Below are positions 1 through 5,431 of a stretch of 5,431 nucleotides of DNA, piece after piece. Position numbers and translations under genes: made by a program. Each line of letters opens with the position of its first letter. Within the stretch, counting starts at the first letter, position 1. The notes under the pieces were generated by a model that ran no database searches, was not told where the DNA came from, and saw only the letters and a program-made list of their open reading frames with translations. Origin of the DNA: Gammaproteobacteria bacterium (GTDB taxonomy: Bacteria; Pseudomonadota; Gammaproteobacteria; Granulosicoccales; Granulosicoccaceae); contig DOIU01000297.1 of the NCBI GenBank assembly GCA_003511825.1, positions 1 through 5,431 of the forward strand. Reading direction: 5' to 3'.

Positions 1-954
1 CTTCTGTTGATTGAGATGGGCAAAGCTGTCGATATTGACCATGGCCACGCCCACGCGAATATCTCCACGCTGGGCACTGGCGATGATTTTCTCTCCCGCG
101 TCGAGGAAATACGATCGCGTGTAAGCACCCGTGAGCGCATCGCGAAATACATTCATGACTAAGGCACGCACTGCGCTGATGCGATTCGCGTGATAGTCAA
201 TTCGCGCGAGCAACTCTGCATCGTCAGTGGATTCAGGCATGACATCACTTGCGCCTGCAGCGAACAATGCCGTCACCCGTTCAGCCTCGCGCTGTACCGT
301 TAACCCTAAAATCGCTAAGTGTTCGGCGCTGTGGTATTTTCGCAGTGTCTTGACGGCATCAAAGTCGCCAGCCTTGCAGTATTGATCATCCAGAATGACC
401 AGTTGCGTGCCTGGGTAGCGATTCAGTTGCTCAAGCGCGTCAGCCACATCCGCAACCACCATCACGGTATAGTGCTGGTGGCGCAACAGGCTTTGCAGAT
501 AGATGCGCTGACGCTCCTCACTGTGGAGCAGCAGAATACGAATGGTGCGATGGTCAAACACATTCTGCGCGACGTTCGCCAATGACGACATTTGTTCCGC
601 ATCATCGCGATCCAGGCTCGCAATGATGTTACGCCCCTGAACCCGCGCACAATCTTCTCGGCGATTAAAGAACGTCACCACCGGAATACCCTGCTGCTCC
701 AGCGTTTTGAGCACGATATCGGCGTCTTGTTGATCCTGTGCTAAATCCACACCAGCAAACACAACTTGCCCAGGGTCCATCAGACTCTGTGCAACAAATT
801 CATCAACACTGTCACAGACGCTCACAGCAAGCCCAAGCACACCCTGGGCGTATTGATTAACGTGCGATTGCAACGCCGTGTCGTGAGTGAGTAGCAAGAC
901 ATGGGCGGGAACATCGGTGTTTACGTCAGCGGAAACGGCATTGGCAGCGAGCAC
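1..954 (-). CDS. Dual receiver-like GGDEF-domain protein, C-terminus cut by window edge
   Basis: My own translation gives 318 residues with no stop before the left edge. Two receiver-like domains (about residues 17-130 and 137-262) are followed by the start of a GGDEF domain (from about 268). This order is that of PleD-like cyclic-di-GMP regulators. GGDEF landmarks are DALTGAYTR (272-280) and NIDSFAHLN (307-315); the GGDEF signature itself would lie outside the window. Receiver 2 keeps the likely phospho-acceptor D189 (VILD) and T219, but the N-terminal acidic pair is replaced (LLLHSEE, 141-147) and the usual lysine is E241 (VMPES). Receiver 1 lacks the acceptor Asp (VFAG, 65-68) and Thr. In the GGDEF part, N307 stands where PleD has its metal-binding Asp. 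The family makes c-di-GMP from GTP in the cytoplasm; whether this member is active is doubtful. The start is GTG at 954: an in-frame TAA lies two codons upstream and a strong ribosome binding site precedes it. Identification of the family is firm, activity is not. Confidence 0.9.
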   Translation of the reverse strand, partial: MLAANAVSADVNTDVPAHVLLLTHDTALQSHVNQYAQGVLGLAVSVCDSVDEFVAQSLMDPGQVVFAGVDLAQDQQDADIVLKTLEQQGIPVVTFFNRREDCARVQGRNIIASLDRDDAEQMSSLANVAQNVFDHRTIRILLLHSEERQRIYLQSLLRHQHYTVMVVADVADALEQLNRYPGTQLVILDDQYCKAGDFDAVKTLRKYHSAEHLAILGLTVQREAERVTALFAAGASDVMPESTDDAELLARIDYHANRISAVRALVMNVFRDALTGAYTRSYFLDAGEKIIASAQRGDIRVGVAMVNIDSFAHLNQQK

Positions 955-959
955 CCTTT

Positions 960-967
960 ACCTCCTC
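960..967 (-). promoter_or_regulatory. Strong ribosome binding site of the GGDEF gene
   Basis: On the minus strand this reads GAGGAGGT, a near-perfect Shine-Dalgarno sequence, five bases before the GTG at 954. The TAA formed by bases 960-958 is in frame with the gene and closes the reading frame, so GTG 954 is the only plausible start. Confidence 0.88.
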
Positions 968-1028
968 AGGGTTGCTGGGTCATCTTTCAGTCATCGGCCG
1001 GTCAAGAGATTTCTGGACGCGACCCGCA

Positions 1029-1074
1029 TTACCTGACCAACAGCACAACACCAAGAATTATTTTGGTCTGGTAA
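1029..1074. repeat. Imperfect 12-base inverted repeat in divergent intergenic region
   Basis: The left arm TTACCTGACCAA (1029-1040) and right arm TTGGTCTGGTAA (1063-1074) are reverse complements at 11 of 12 positions, separated by 22 bases. The arm centres are 34 bases apart, close to three helical turns. The element lies between the divergent GGDEF and nudL genes (gap 955-1123), so it could be a pair of operator half-sites for a dimeric regulator acting on one or both genes, or an RNA stem-loop in the 5' leader of the GGDEF gene. No T-run follows either arm, so it is not a typical intrinsic terminator. The repeat is seen directly; any function is inference. I found no convincing -35/-10 pair for either gene in the rest of this gap. 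Confidence 0.6.
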
Positions 1075-1123
1075 CCCGAAATCCCCGTGTGTGTGCGCGC
1101 AATGGTGTATGCTGAAAAGGTCT

Positions 1124-1738
1124 ATGCCAAAGCAATATGACCTACCCGGCTTTCTCAGGAATTCGGACCTGCCTGACACGTCCGACAGTGACTCTCGGCC
1201 CACCAAAAAAGCCGCCGTATTGATCCCATTACTGCGCAAAGACGAAGACTGGCACGTCTTGTTTATCCGCCGCTCGCACCGCGACGGTGATCGCCACAGT
1301 GGGCAAGTAGCTTTCCCCGGGGGTAAACATGAGGCAGACGATGCCTCTATCCGACACACCGCCCTGCGCGAGGCCGAGGAAGAAATCGGTCTCGATCAAC
1401 GACGGGTTGAAGTGCTGGGTGAACTCTCGCCATACCTCACGATCAGCGACTACCGCATCCACCCCTTTGTGAGCATCATCCCCTGGCCACTTGACCTTAC
1501 CGCACAAGACTCTGAAGTGGCTCGCATCTTCTCAATGCCGCTTGCGTGGCTGCGCGATGAGGACAATTACTACCTGAAAATCCCTGAGAATCGCGCATCG
1601 CTGCCCGCTCGGGTACCGCGACGCACGCCCGCCGTGTATTACAACACCTACGACGGCGAGCTGCTCTGGGGCGCCACAGCCCGGATGACACTCACCCTCC
1701 TGAAAGCATTGGACGACGGGCAAATCCGCATCGATTAA
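1124..1738 (+). CDS. nudL: NudL-family CoA pyrophosphatase (Nudix hydrolase)
   Basis: The 204-residue product belongs to the NudL/NUDT7 branch of Nudix hydrolases, which cleave coenzyme A and its thioesters to 3',5'-ADP and phosphopantetheine in the cytoplasm. The family-specific stretch HSGQVAFPGGKHEADD (58-73) precedes the Nudix core TALREAEEEIGL (79-90), with R82, E83, E86 and E87 as the expected catalytic and metal-binding residues. As in other NudL proteins, the spacing between GG and REAxEE is one residue longer than the general Nudix box. Length is close to that of E. coli NudL (about 190). The start is uncertain: GTG 1091, ATG 1109 and ATG 1124 are all in frame. I chose 1124 because it leaves about 29 residues before AAVLIP, as in the family, and has AAAAGG just upstream, although the spacing is short (3 bases). 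The gene runs alone; its stop overlaps that of the convergent patB-like gene. The CoA specificity is inferred from the family motif. Confidence 0.9.
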   Translation: MPKQYDLPGFLRNSDLPDTSDSDSRPTKKAAVLIPLLRKDEDWHVLFIRRSHRDGDRHSGQVAFPGGKHEADDASIRHTALREAEEEIGLDQRRVEVLGELSPYLTISDYRIHPFVSIIPWPLDLTAQDSEVARIFSMPLAWLRDEDNYYLKIPENRASLPARVPRRTPAVYYNTYDGELLWGATARMTLTLLKALDDGQIRID

Positions 1739-2880
1739 CGCGACTCGATCGCAGTTCGCATGCGCGTTAAGGCGAGTTCCAGTTGGGGTTGTGGGCACGC
1801 GAAGTTGAGGCGTAGAAAGTCAGCACGACCGAAATCAGCACCCGCAGACAAGCCCACGCCATGAGTCTCAAAAAAGCCCATCGGATTCTCAACGCCCAAC
1901 GCTGACGTATCCAGCCAGGCCAGATAGGTCGCCTCCATGGGTGACATGCTCAGCCCCGGCATAGCCGCAATCGCCGTTTCCAGCAGCGCATGATTCTTCC
2001 GCAAATGTGCAATTAACCCGTCATGCCATGCCTTACCGTGGGTAAAGGCCGCCTCCAACGCTGTAAATGCCAAGGTAGCCGGCTGAGGCAATACGCTGTG
2101 CATGGCCTGGATGTACTGGCGTCGCAGTTGCGGATTTTCAATGATCGCAAAAGCGCATTGCATGCCAGCGAGGTTAAAGGTCTTACTCGGCGACATCAGG
2201 GTGATTAAACGATCCCGACATGCGGGGTACGCTTTGGCGAGAGGCACGTGTTTGTTCGACTCGGACAGCACGAGACCGTTGTGCACTTCGTCGGACAGAA
2301 TGACCAAATCCTGAGCCTCGCACAGTTGCGCCATGCGCTGTTGCTCTTCAACACTGAACAAGGTTCCGGTGGGGTTGTGCGGCGAACACAGCAACATGAG
2401 CCGCGTACGAGCAGACATTGCAGCATTGAGCGCATCAAAGTCGTAAGTCCAGCGTCCGGAAGGCTCGCGTAACAGCGGCACAGGTTTAGCCGTCTTGCCA
2501 CCCTGCCCTGGCACATGGAAAAAGTGATGGTAAATCGGCGTGCTAAACACGGCTTCGTCGCCAGGCGCACCCACGGCGGCACACGCCGCCCACATGCCAG
2601 GCACCACGCCCGGCAGCCAGACAAGGTGATCGGGCGAGACGTCCCAGTCAAATTCACTGCGCAGCCAGTCGCACACCGCCGCCGACGTTGTCTCCGTGGC
2701 GACCGTGTAGCCCATAAAAGGATGCTCCATGCGCTGTGACATGGCATGGCTGATTTCATCGGCCATGGGCAAATCCATGTCGGCAACCCACATGGGCAGG
2801 ATGTCCGTGTCGCGGTATTTGTCCCATTTCAGGCTGCCGCTGCCGCGACGATCAATTTCTCTGTCAAAGTTGTATGACAC
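1735..2880 (-). CDS. patB: PatB/MalY-family PLP-dependent C-S beta-lyase / aminotransferase
   Basis: The 381-residue product is a fold-type I PLP enzyme of the PatB/MalY class, which cleaves cystathionine or cysteine conjugates to pyruvate, ammonia and a thiol; some members also transaminate. Visible signatures are YNFDREIDRRGSGSLKWD (3-20), PMWVADMD (29-36), SPHNPTG (166-172, PLP-contacting N169), SDEVH (196-200, D197 for the PLP ring nitrogen), SPSKTFNLAG (230-239, Schiff-base K233) and R357 in FLRLNF, the substrate carboxylate ligand. All key residues are present, so it should be active. The start is GTG at 2880: AGGGGG (2890-2885) precedes it by four bases and the protein then begins MSYNFD, as family members do. 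A TTG at 2913 would add 11 residues that match nothing in the family. The exact substrate, and any MalY-like regulatory role, cannot be told from sequence. It converges on nudL and diverges from the gtrA-like gene. Confidence 0.92.
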   Translation of the reverse strand: MSYNFDREIDRRGSGSLKWDKYRDTDILPMWVADMDLPMADEISHAMSQRMEHPFMGYTVATETTSAAVCDWLRSEFDWDVSPDHLVWLPGVVPGMWAACAAVGAPGDEAVFSTPIYHHFFHVPGQGGKTAKPVPLLREPSGRWTYDFDALNAAMSARTRLMLLCSPHNPTGTLFSVEEQQRMAQLCEAQDLVILSDEVHNGLVLSESNKHVPLAKAYPACRDRLITLMSPSKTFNLAGMQCAFAIIENPQLRRQYIQAMHSVLPQPATLAFTALEAAFTHGKAWHDGLIAHLRKNHALLETAIAAMPGLSMSPMEATYLAWLDTSALGVENPMGFFETHGVGLSAGADFGRADFLRLNFACPQPQLELALTRMRTAIESR

Positions 2881-2884
2881 TGGG

Positions 2885-2890
2885 CCCCCT
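2885..2890 (-). promoter_or_regulatory. Ribosome binding site deciding the GTG start of the patB-like gene
   Basis: On the minus strand AGGGGG lies four bases before GTG 2880. It is a one-mismatch Shine-Dalgarno sequence and supports GTG 2880 over the upstream TTG at 2913, which has no such site. Part of it overlaps the palindrome GGGCCC (2882-2887). Confidence 0.55.
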
Positions 2891-2959
2891 AAGGCGATCT
2901 GTTCACGATACAATTCAGTTTTTCCGACTTTAGCCGATAAAAATTCAACCTTTCAAACA

Positions 2960-2967
2960 CTTATACA
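2960..2967. promoter_or_regulatory. Candidate two-way -10 element between patB-like and gtrA-like genes
   Basis: The plus strand CTTATACA contains TATACA (2962-2967) reading right, and TATAAG (2965-2960) on the minus strand reading left, so one AT-rich block could serve as the -10 box in both directions. Rightward transcription would begin near 2973-2974, at the ATG of the gtrA-like gene; leftward it would begin near 2953, giving a leader of about 73 bases to GTG 2880. No good -35 box is visible on either side. The 92-base gap (2881-2972) is the only room for both promoters unless they lie inside the genes. This is inference from base pattern only. Confidence 0.35.
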
Positions 2968-2972
2968 ACACC

Positions 2973-3380
2973 ATGCTGCAACTCGCACTCAACGCTTTTT
3001 CTCGCACCGGTGTGCTCATCCGCTACATGATTGGCGGCGGGCTTGGCGCCATCACACAGTTTGCCACCCTGACACTGCTGCACAAGTTTTTGCTGTTGGA
3101 CGCGACCCTTTCAAGCGCGATCGGATTCTGCCTGGCAGTCGTGGTCAATTATACGTTTCAGTACCACATGACGTTCAAATCCGACGGCGCACACAGAACC
3201 TTGTTCCGTCGGTTCACCACTGTTGCCGTTATCGGACTCACGATAAACACCTCAATTTTCTGGGTTTTCCACACAATTTTCGGCTTGCATTACTTACTCG
3301 CACAAGTTGGCGCCACAGGCATTGTGTTTGGGTTCAACTACCTGATGAATTTTTACTACACCTTTCGCCATCACGAGTAA
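2973..3380 (+). CDS. GtrA-family four-helix membrane protein
   Basis: The 135-residue hydrophobic protein has four predicted membrane helices (about 16-37, 45-62, 80-101 and 106-127) and matches the GtrA family. Typical points are the opening RYMIGGGLGAITQF (17-30), VVNYTFQYHMTF (57-68) after helix 2, and the C-terminal NYLMNFYYTFRHH (122-134). GtrA proteins are thought to move lipid-linked sugars such as undecaprenyl-phosphate glucose across the inner membrane, or to partner glycosyltransferases in decorating O-antigen, teichoic acid or arabinogalactan. Here no glycosyltransferase lies next to it, so the substrate is unknown. ATG 2973 is the first ATG/GTG/TTG start after an in-frame TAG at 2931. 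Neither it nor the later GTG (codon 14) or ATG (codon 19) has a ribosome binding site, which fits a leaderless message from the -10-like box five bases upstream. The next gene is 159 bases downstream on the same strand. Confidence 0.88.
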   Translation: MLQLALNAFSRTGVLIRYMIGGGLGAITQFATLTLLHKFLLLDATLSSAIGFCLAVVVNYTFQYHMTFKSDGAHRTLFRRFTTVAVIGLTINTSIFWVFHTIFGLHYLLAQVGATGIVFGFNYLMNFYYTFRHHE

Positions 3381-3501
3381 GCCGACCTAGACTAGCCGCA
3401 TACTGCGGTACTCGCCATGACACGCAAGCAAGCGTTTCTCGGCGGTAACACACGGGGCTCTCAGCGCCCATGGCTGTGCCAATACAGGGCTGCCGCATTT
3501 T

Positions 3502-3510
3502 TGATATGCT
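3502..3510 (+). promoter_or_regulatory. Candidate extended -10 promoter for the CAP lipoprotein gene
   Basis: TGATATGCT fits the extended -10 pattern TGnTATnnT. No recognisable -35 hexamer lies 16-18 bases upstream, which extended -10 promoters can tolerate. Transcription would begin near 3517, leaving a leader of about 23 bases that holds the ribosome binding site GGAG (3528-3531), eight bases before ATG 3540. The rest of the 3381-3539 gap shows only a short stem (CCGCA/TGCGG, 3396-3408) without a T-run. Confidence 0.4.
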
Positions 3511-3522
3511 CATTGATGAGCA
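3507..3522. repeat. Perfect 7-base inverted repeat overlapping the -10 box
   Basis: TGCTCAT (3507-3513) and ATGAGCA (3516-3522) are exact reverse complements around a two-base centre. The palindrome starts inside the candidate -10 box (3505-3510) and reaches past the expected transcription start. Such a place fits a repressor operator. It is too short-looped to be a good RNA hairpin and has no T-run. It could also arise by chance; no second copy was noticed in the window. Confidence 0.45.
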
Positions 3523-3539
3523 ACAGCGGAGCAAACACC

Positions 3540-4124
3540 ATGGGCTGCATGCGGTATATGCTGATCGCGCTCTTGGCCGGCCTAGTAAGCGGCTGCTATC
3601 TTGAGGTGGGCGGCTGTTCGGGCAATGTGTGCTTTGCTGTCAGCGAGCAAACCTGCGATGGCCATCACTGCGCCACCCCATCGCTGAGGTGCGAAAACCC
3701 GCAGTTGATTCGCCAACGCATGGCGGAAATCGTATCCGAGGCACGTGCCCAGGCCCGCCGGTGTGGCGCCTCGTCGTTCCCGCAGGCCGACCGTGTTTAC
3801 TGGAATGATCAACTCGCTGACGCAGCGCAGCGACACGCCGACGATATGGCGCGCCACAATTTCCTGTCACACACCGGCTCTGATGGCTCTACCGCCTGGC
3901 AACGCGCCGAAGAAGCCGGTTACGAGCCACGACGCCTACTGGAAAACATTGGCGGCGGAGACGAAACCGCATCAGCCATCATGAACGCCTGGCTCGGCAG
4001 CCCAGACCACTGCGCCAATCTGATGGACAATCGTGTCACTGACATAGGCGCCGCGTGCGTGCATGACCCGCGCAGTGACTTCCAAACCTATTGGAGCTTA
4101 TTGCTGGCGACGGACGATCAGTGA
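3540..4124 (+). CDS. CAP/SCP-domain lipoprotein with cysteine-rich linker
   Basis: The 194-residue product begins with a lipoprotein signal (MRYMLIALLAGLVSGC, 4-19) whose lipobox VSGC makes C19 the likely acylated residue; with Tyr at +2 it should be sorted to the outer membrane if the host is Gram-negative. A CAP domain (also called SCP/PR-1, YkwD-like) follows at about 55-192. The conserved cavity residues H99 (AAQRHADDMA), H111 (FLSHTG), E135 (LLENIGGG) and H157 (GSPDHCANLM) are all present. The molecular role of bacterial CAP proteins is poorly known; lipid binding and protease-like roles have been proposed. Between lipobox and domain lie C26, C31, C39, C44, C51, and then C75, with C158 and C173 further on, suggesting disulfide bonds in the periplasm or at the surface. 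ATG 3540 has GGAG eight bases upstream and puts the signal at the N-terminus; an in-frame ATG at 3417 would add 41 residues with no ribosome binding site. The stop is one base from that of the convergent mscS-like gene. Confidence 0.88.
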   Translation: MGCMRYMLIALLAGLVSGCYLEVGGCSGNVCFAVSEQTCDGHHCATPSLRCENPQLIRQRMAEIVSEARAQARRCGASSFPQADRVYWNDQLADAAQRHADDMARHNFLSHTGSDGSTAWQRAEEAGYEPRRLLENIGGGDETASAIMNAWLGSPDHCANLMDNRVTDIGAACVHDPRSDFQTYWSLLLATDDQ

Positions 4125-4125
4125 A

Positions 4126-5431
4126 CTAGATCGCACCTGGGCTTGATGGCATATGCACCACACGCTGAGGGAACGGGATTTCAATATCAGCAGCGGTCAA
4201 ACGCCGCAGAATCGTCAAGCGAATCGCACTCGCGACGCTCAGGCGCTCGGTACCGTCGCGTACGTAACAACGCAACTCGAAGCACAGCCCATCCGCCCCA
4301 AAATCCGTGAACAACACAAATGCAGACGGGTGCGCCAGCACATCCTCCGACTCTTCTGCCGACGCTTTCAGTATCGCAATCACTTCATCCGGGTCACTGC
4401 CATAGGCCACTTGTAACGGAACTTCAACGCGCGCAATCTTGTCGTGATAGGTCAAGTTGGTCACAGCGTTGGACAACATGTCCGCATTGGGAATGATGAC
4501 CGAGGCGCGAGTGAAAGTTTCCAACTCCGTCGCACGGAAATTGATTTCCTGCACAAAGCCTTCGTTCTCGCCAACCACGACCCAATCCCCAACCTTGATG
4601 GATCGTTCCAAGATCAGAATAAGGCCCGACACGAAGTTGTTAACGATGTTCTGCAGGCCAAAACCAATTCCCACCGAGAGCGCGCCCGCCACAATGAGAA
4701 TACTCTCAAGCTGGATACCCAGCGCCGCAACAAACATCACAAACGCAAGAATGACCCCGACATAACCCGCGCCCGATGACAGCGAGTGCTGGACTGACCG
4801 GTTGGACGTGAACTGGGGCAGAATCGAGTGCAGCAGCGAGCGCTGAAATAAGCGCGTGACCAACATCACGGCGATGAATACGCAAATTGCCAACAAGATA
4901 TCTGTCAGCGACACCGTGATACTGCCCACCCGAAATCCGGTGACTGCCGTCTCGATCCAACGAGACAGATCAGCCCGAGACACGCCCCAGATCAGCAGCA
5001 AGCGCAACCCACCGATGACGAACAAAGCAAGTGTGATGAGACCACCACACCAGACACGGATACGCTGCAAGCTGATGATGCGCAATCCAAGCTGCTTTCG
5101 CAGAAACTTTGAGCGCGTCAACGCCGCCAGCATCTCCAGCAGTATGGCGCGCAACCCCATAAATAACAGCACATAAACAGCGCTGTCGATCAGGTTGTCG
5201 ATCAGGTAAGTCGCGAGATTGGTGTAACCGGCGAGCGTCGCAATCAAACTCGACACCGCCAGCAACAGCATGAACCGCCGCAAGTAAAGCATCATCGACA
5301 CAGCGGAGGGCTGAGTTGCTGCGGGCGATTCCTCGTCTGGGTTCCACCAACGGTCAAGCGCGATCACGATAATCAGTGACGCCTTGATCAGCACCACAAT
5401 GCTCAGATACACCGACTGCATCGATGGCGTC
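4126..5431 (-). CDS. MscS-family mechanosensitive channel, N-terminus beyond window edge
   Basis: The visible 434 residues form the C-terminal part of an MscS-type channel, which releases solutes through the inner membrane on hypo-osmotic shock. Numbered from the Met at 5421, there are about seven hydrophobic segments (4-22, 50-66, 74-96, 126-146, 168-191, 217-237 and the pore helix 240-271). The pore helix has the KefA-like stretch GIGFGLQNIVNNFVSG (251-266); V250 and F254 align with the L105/L109 pore ring of E. coli MscS, and Q257 with Q112. The beta domain follows (KVGDWVVVGENEGFVQEI, 276-293; IIPNADMLSNAVTN, 309-322) and the mixed domain ends with IEIPFPQRVVHM (413-424). The frame stays open past ATG 5421 to the edge (codons ACG, CCA, TCG), no ribosome binding site is seen before that ATG, and KefA/YbiO-type relatives are much longer. 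I therefore treat 5421 as internal, though a true start there is not excluded. The family is sure; the exact subfamily is not. Confidence 0.92.
   Translation of the reverse strand, partial: TPSMQSVYLSIVVLIKASLIIVIALDRWWNPDEESPAATQPSAVSMMLYLRRFMLLLAVSSLIATLAGYTNLATYLIDNLIDSAVYVLLFMGLRAILLEMLAALTRSKFLRKQLGLRIISLQRIRVWCGGLITLALFVIGGLRLLLIWGVSRADLSRWIETAVTGFRVGSITVSLTDILLAICVFIAVMLVTRLFQRSLLHSILPQFTSNRSVQHSLSSGAGYVGVILAFVMFVAALGIQLESILIVAGALSVGIGFGLQNIVNNFVSGLILILERSIKVGDWVVVGENEGFVQEINFRATELETFTRASVIIPNADMLSNAVTNLTYHDKIARVEVPLQVAYGSDPDEVIAILKASAEESEDVLAHPSAFVLFTDFGADGLCFELRCYVRDGTERLSVASAIRLTILRRLTAADIEIPFPQRVVHMPSSPGAI

Noticed and set aside
319..650. Open frames of 88 and 62 codons at 319-585 (plus) and 462-650 (minus)
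   Set aside because: Both are shadows of the receiver-like domains coded on the minus strand in another frame. The true gene starts with GTG and runs off the edge.
991..1359. 122-codon minus-strand open frame across the intergenic gap and nudL
   Set aside because: It overlaps the conserved NudL motif region on the other strand, and its translation resembles no family I know.
2205..2786. 193-codon minus-strand open frame within the patB-like gene
   Set aside because: It is a shifted-frame shadow of the PLP enzyme, rich in Arg and Cys, with no motif.
3396..3408. Short stem CCGCA-TAC-TGCGG after the gtrA-like gene
   Set aside because: The stem is only five pairs and no T-run follows, so it does not support a terminator call.
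2729..3448. 239-codon plus-strand open frame across the patB-like start and the gtrA-like gene
   Set aside because: It covers the 5' part of a well-supported minus-strand PLP enzyme and is out of frame with the GtrA protein. Its translation shows no recognisable domain.
3417..3539. N-terminal extension of the CAP lipoprotein from ATG 3417
   Set aside because: It has no ribosome binding site and would bury the lipoprotein signal 41 residues inside the protein. ATG 3540 has a good site and a normal signal peptide.
4444..4779. Plus-strand open frames of 102-111 codons opposite the mscS-like gene
   Set aside because: They are antisense to the conserved pore and beta domain of the channel, low in complexity and without motifs.
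5185..5207. Tandem direct repeat GTCGATCAGGT, period 12
   Set aside because: It lies inside the mscS-like gene and simply encodes the in-frame repeat LIDNLID in a membrane-flanking stretch. It has only two copies.

Overview
The window looks like ordinary chromosome from a proteobacterium, most likely a gammaproteobacterium. The reasons are mid-50s GC by eye, a KefA-like MscS channel, a NudL-type CoA pyrophosphatase, a PatB/MalY aminotransferase and a GGDEF-family signalling protein. The exact genus cannot be read from this sequence. I see no mobile element, tRNA, rRNA, CRISPR array or phage gene.

Layout, left to right. At 1-954 (minus, cut by the left edge) lies the N-terminal 318 residues of a protein with two receiver-like domains and the start of a GGDEF domain. 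A 169-base divergent intergenic region (955-1123) carries a long imperfect inverted repeat. At 1124-1738 (plus) is a NudL-family CoA pyrophosphatase. It meets, tail to tail and with shared stop bases, a PatB/MalY-type C-S lyase or aminotransferase at 1735-2880 (minus). A 92-base divergent spacer (2881-2972) leads to a small four-helix GtrA-family membrane protein at 2973-3380 (plus). A 159-base spacer (3381-3539), which holds a candidate promoter and a palindrome, precedes a cysteine-rich CAP-domain lipoprotein at 3540-4124 (plus). Tail to tail with it, one base away, is an MscS-family mechanosensitive channel at 4126-5431 (minus) whose N-terminus lies beyond the right edge.

The genes do not form an obvious pathway. 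Strand order is minus, plus, minus, plus, plus, minus, so almost every gene should have its own promoter. Three products belong to the cell envelope (GtrA, CAP lipoprotein, MscS channel), two are cytoplasmic metabolic enzymes (CoA turnover, sulfur amino acid cleavage) and one is a signalling protein. No novel multi-gene system is evident. The points most worth a second look are the degenerate signalling residues of the GGDEF protein, the inverted repeat upstream of it, a two-way -10-like element with a possibly leaderless gtrA-type gene, and the unusual cysteine-rich linker of the CAP lipoprotein.
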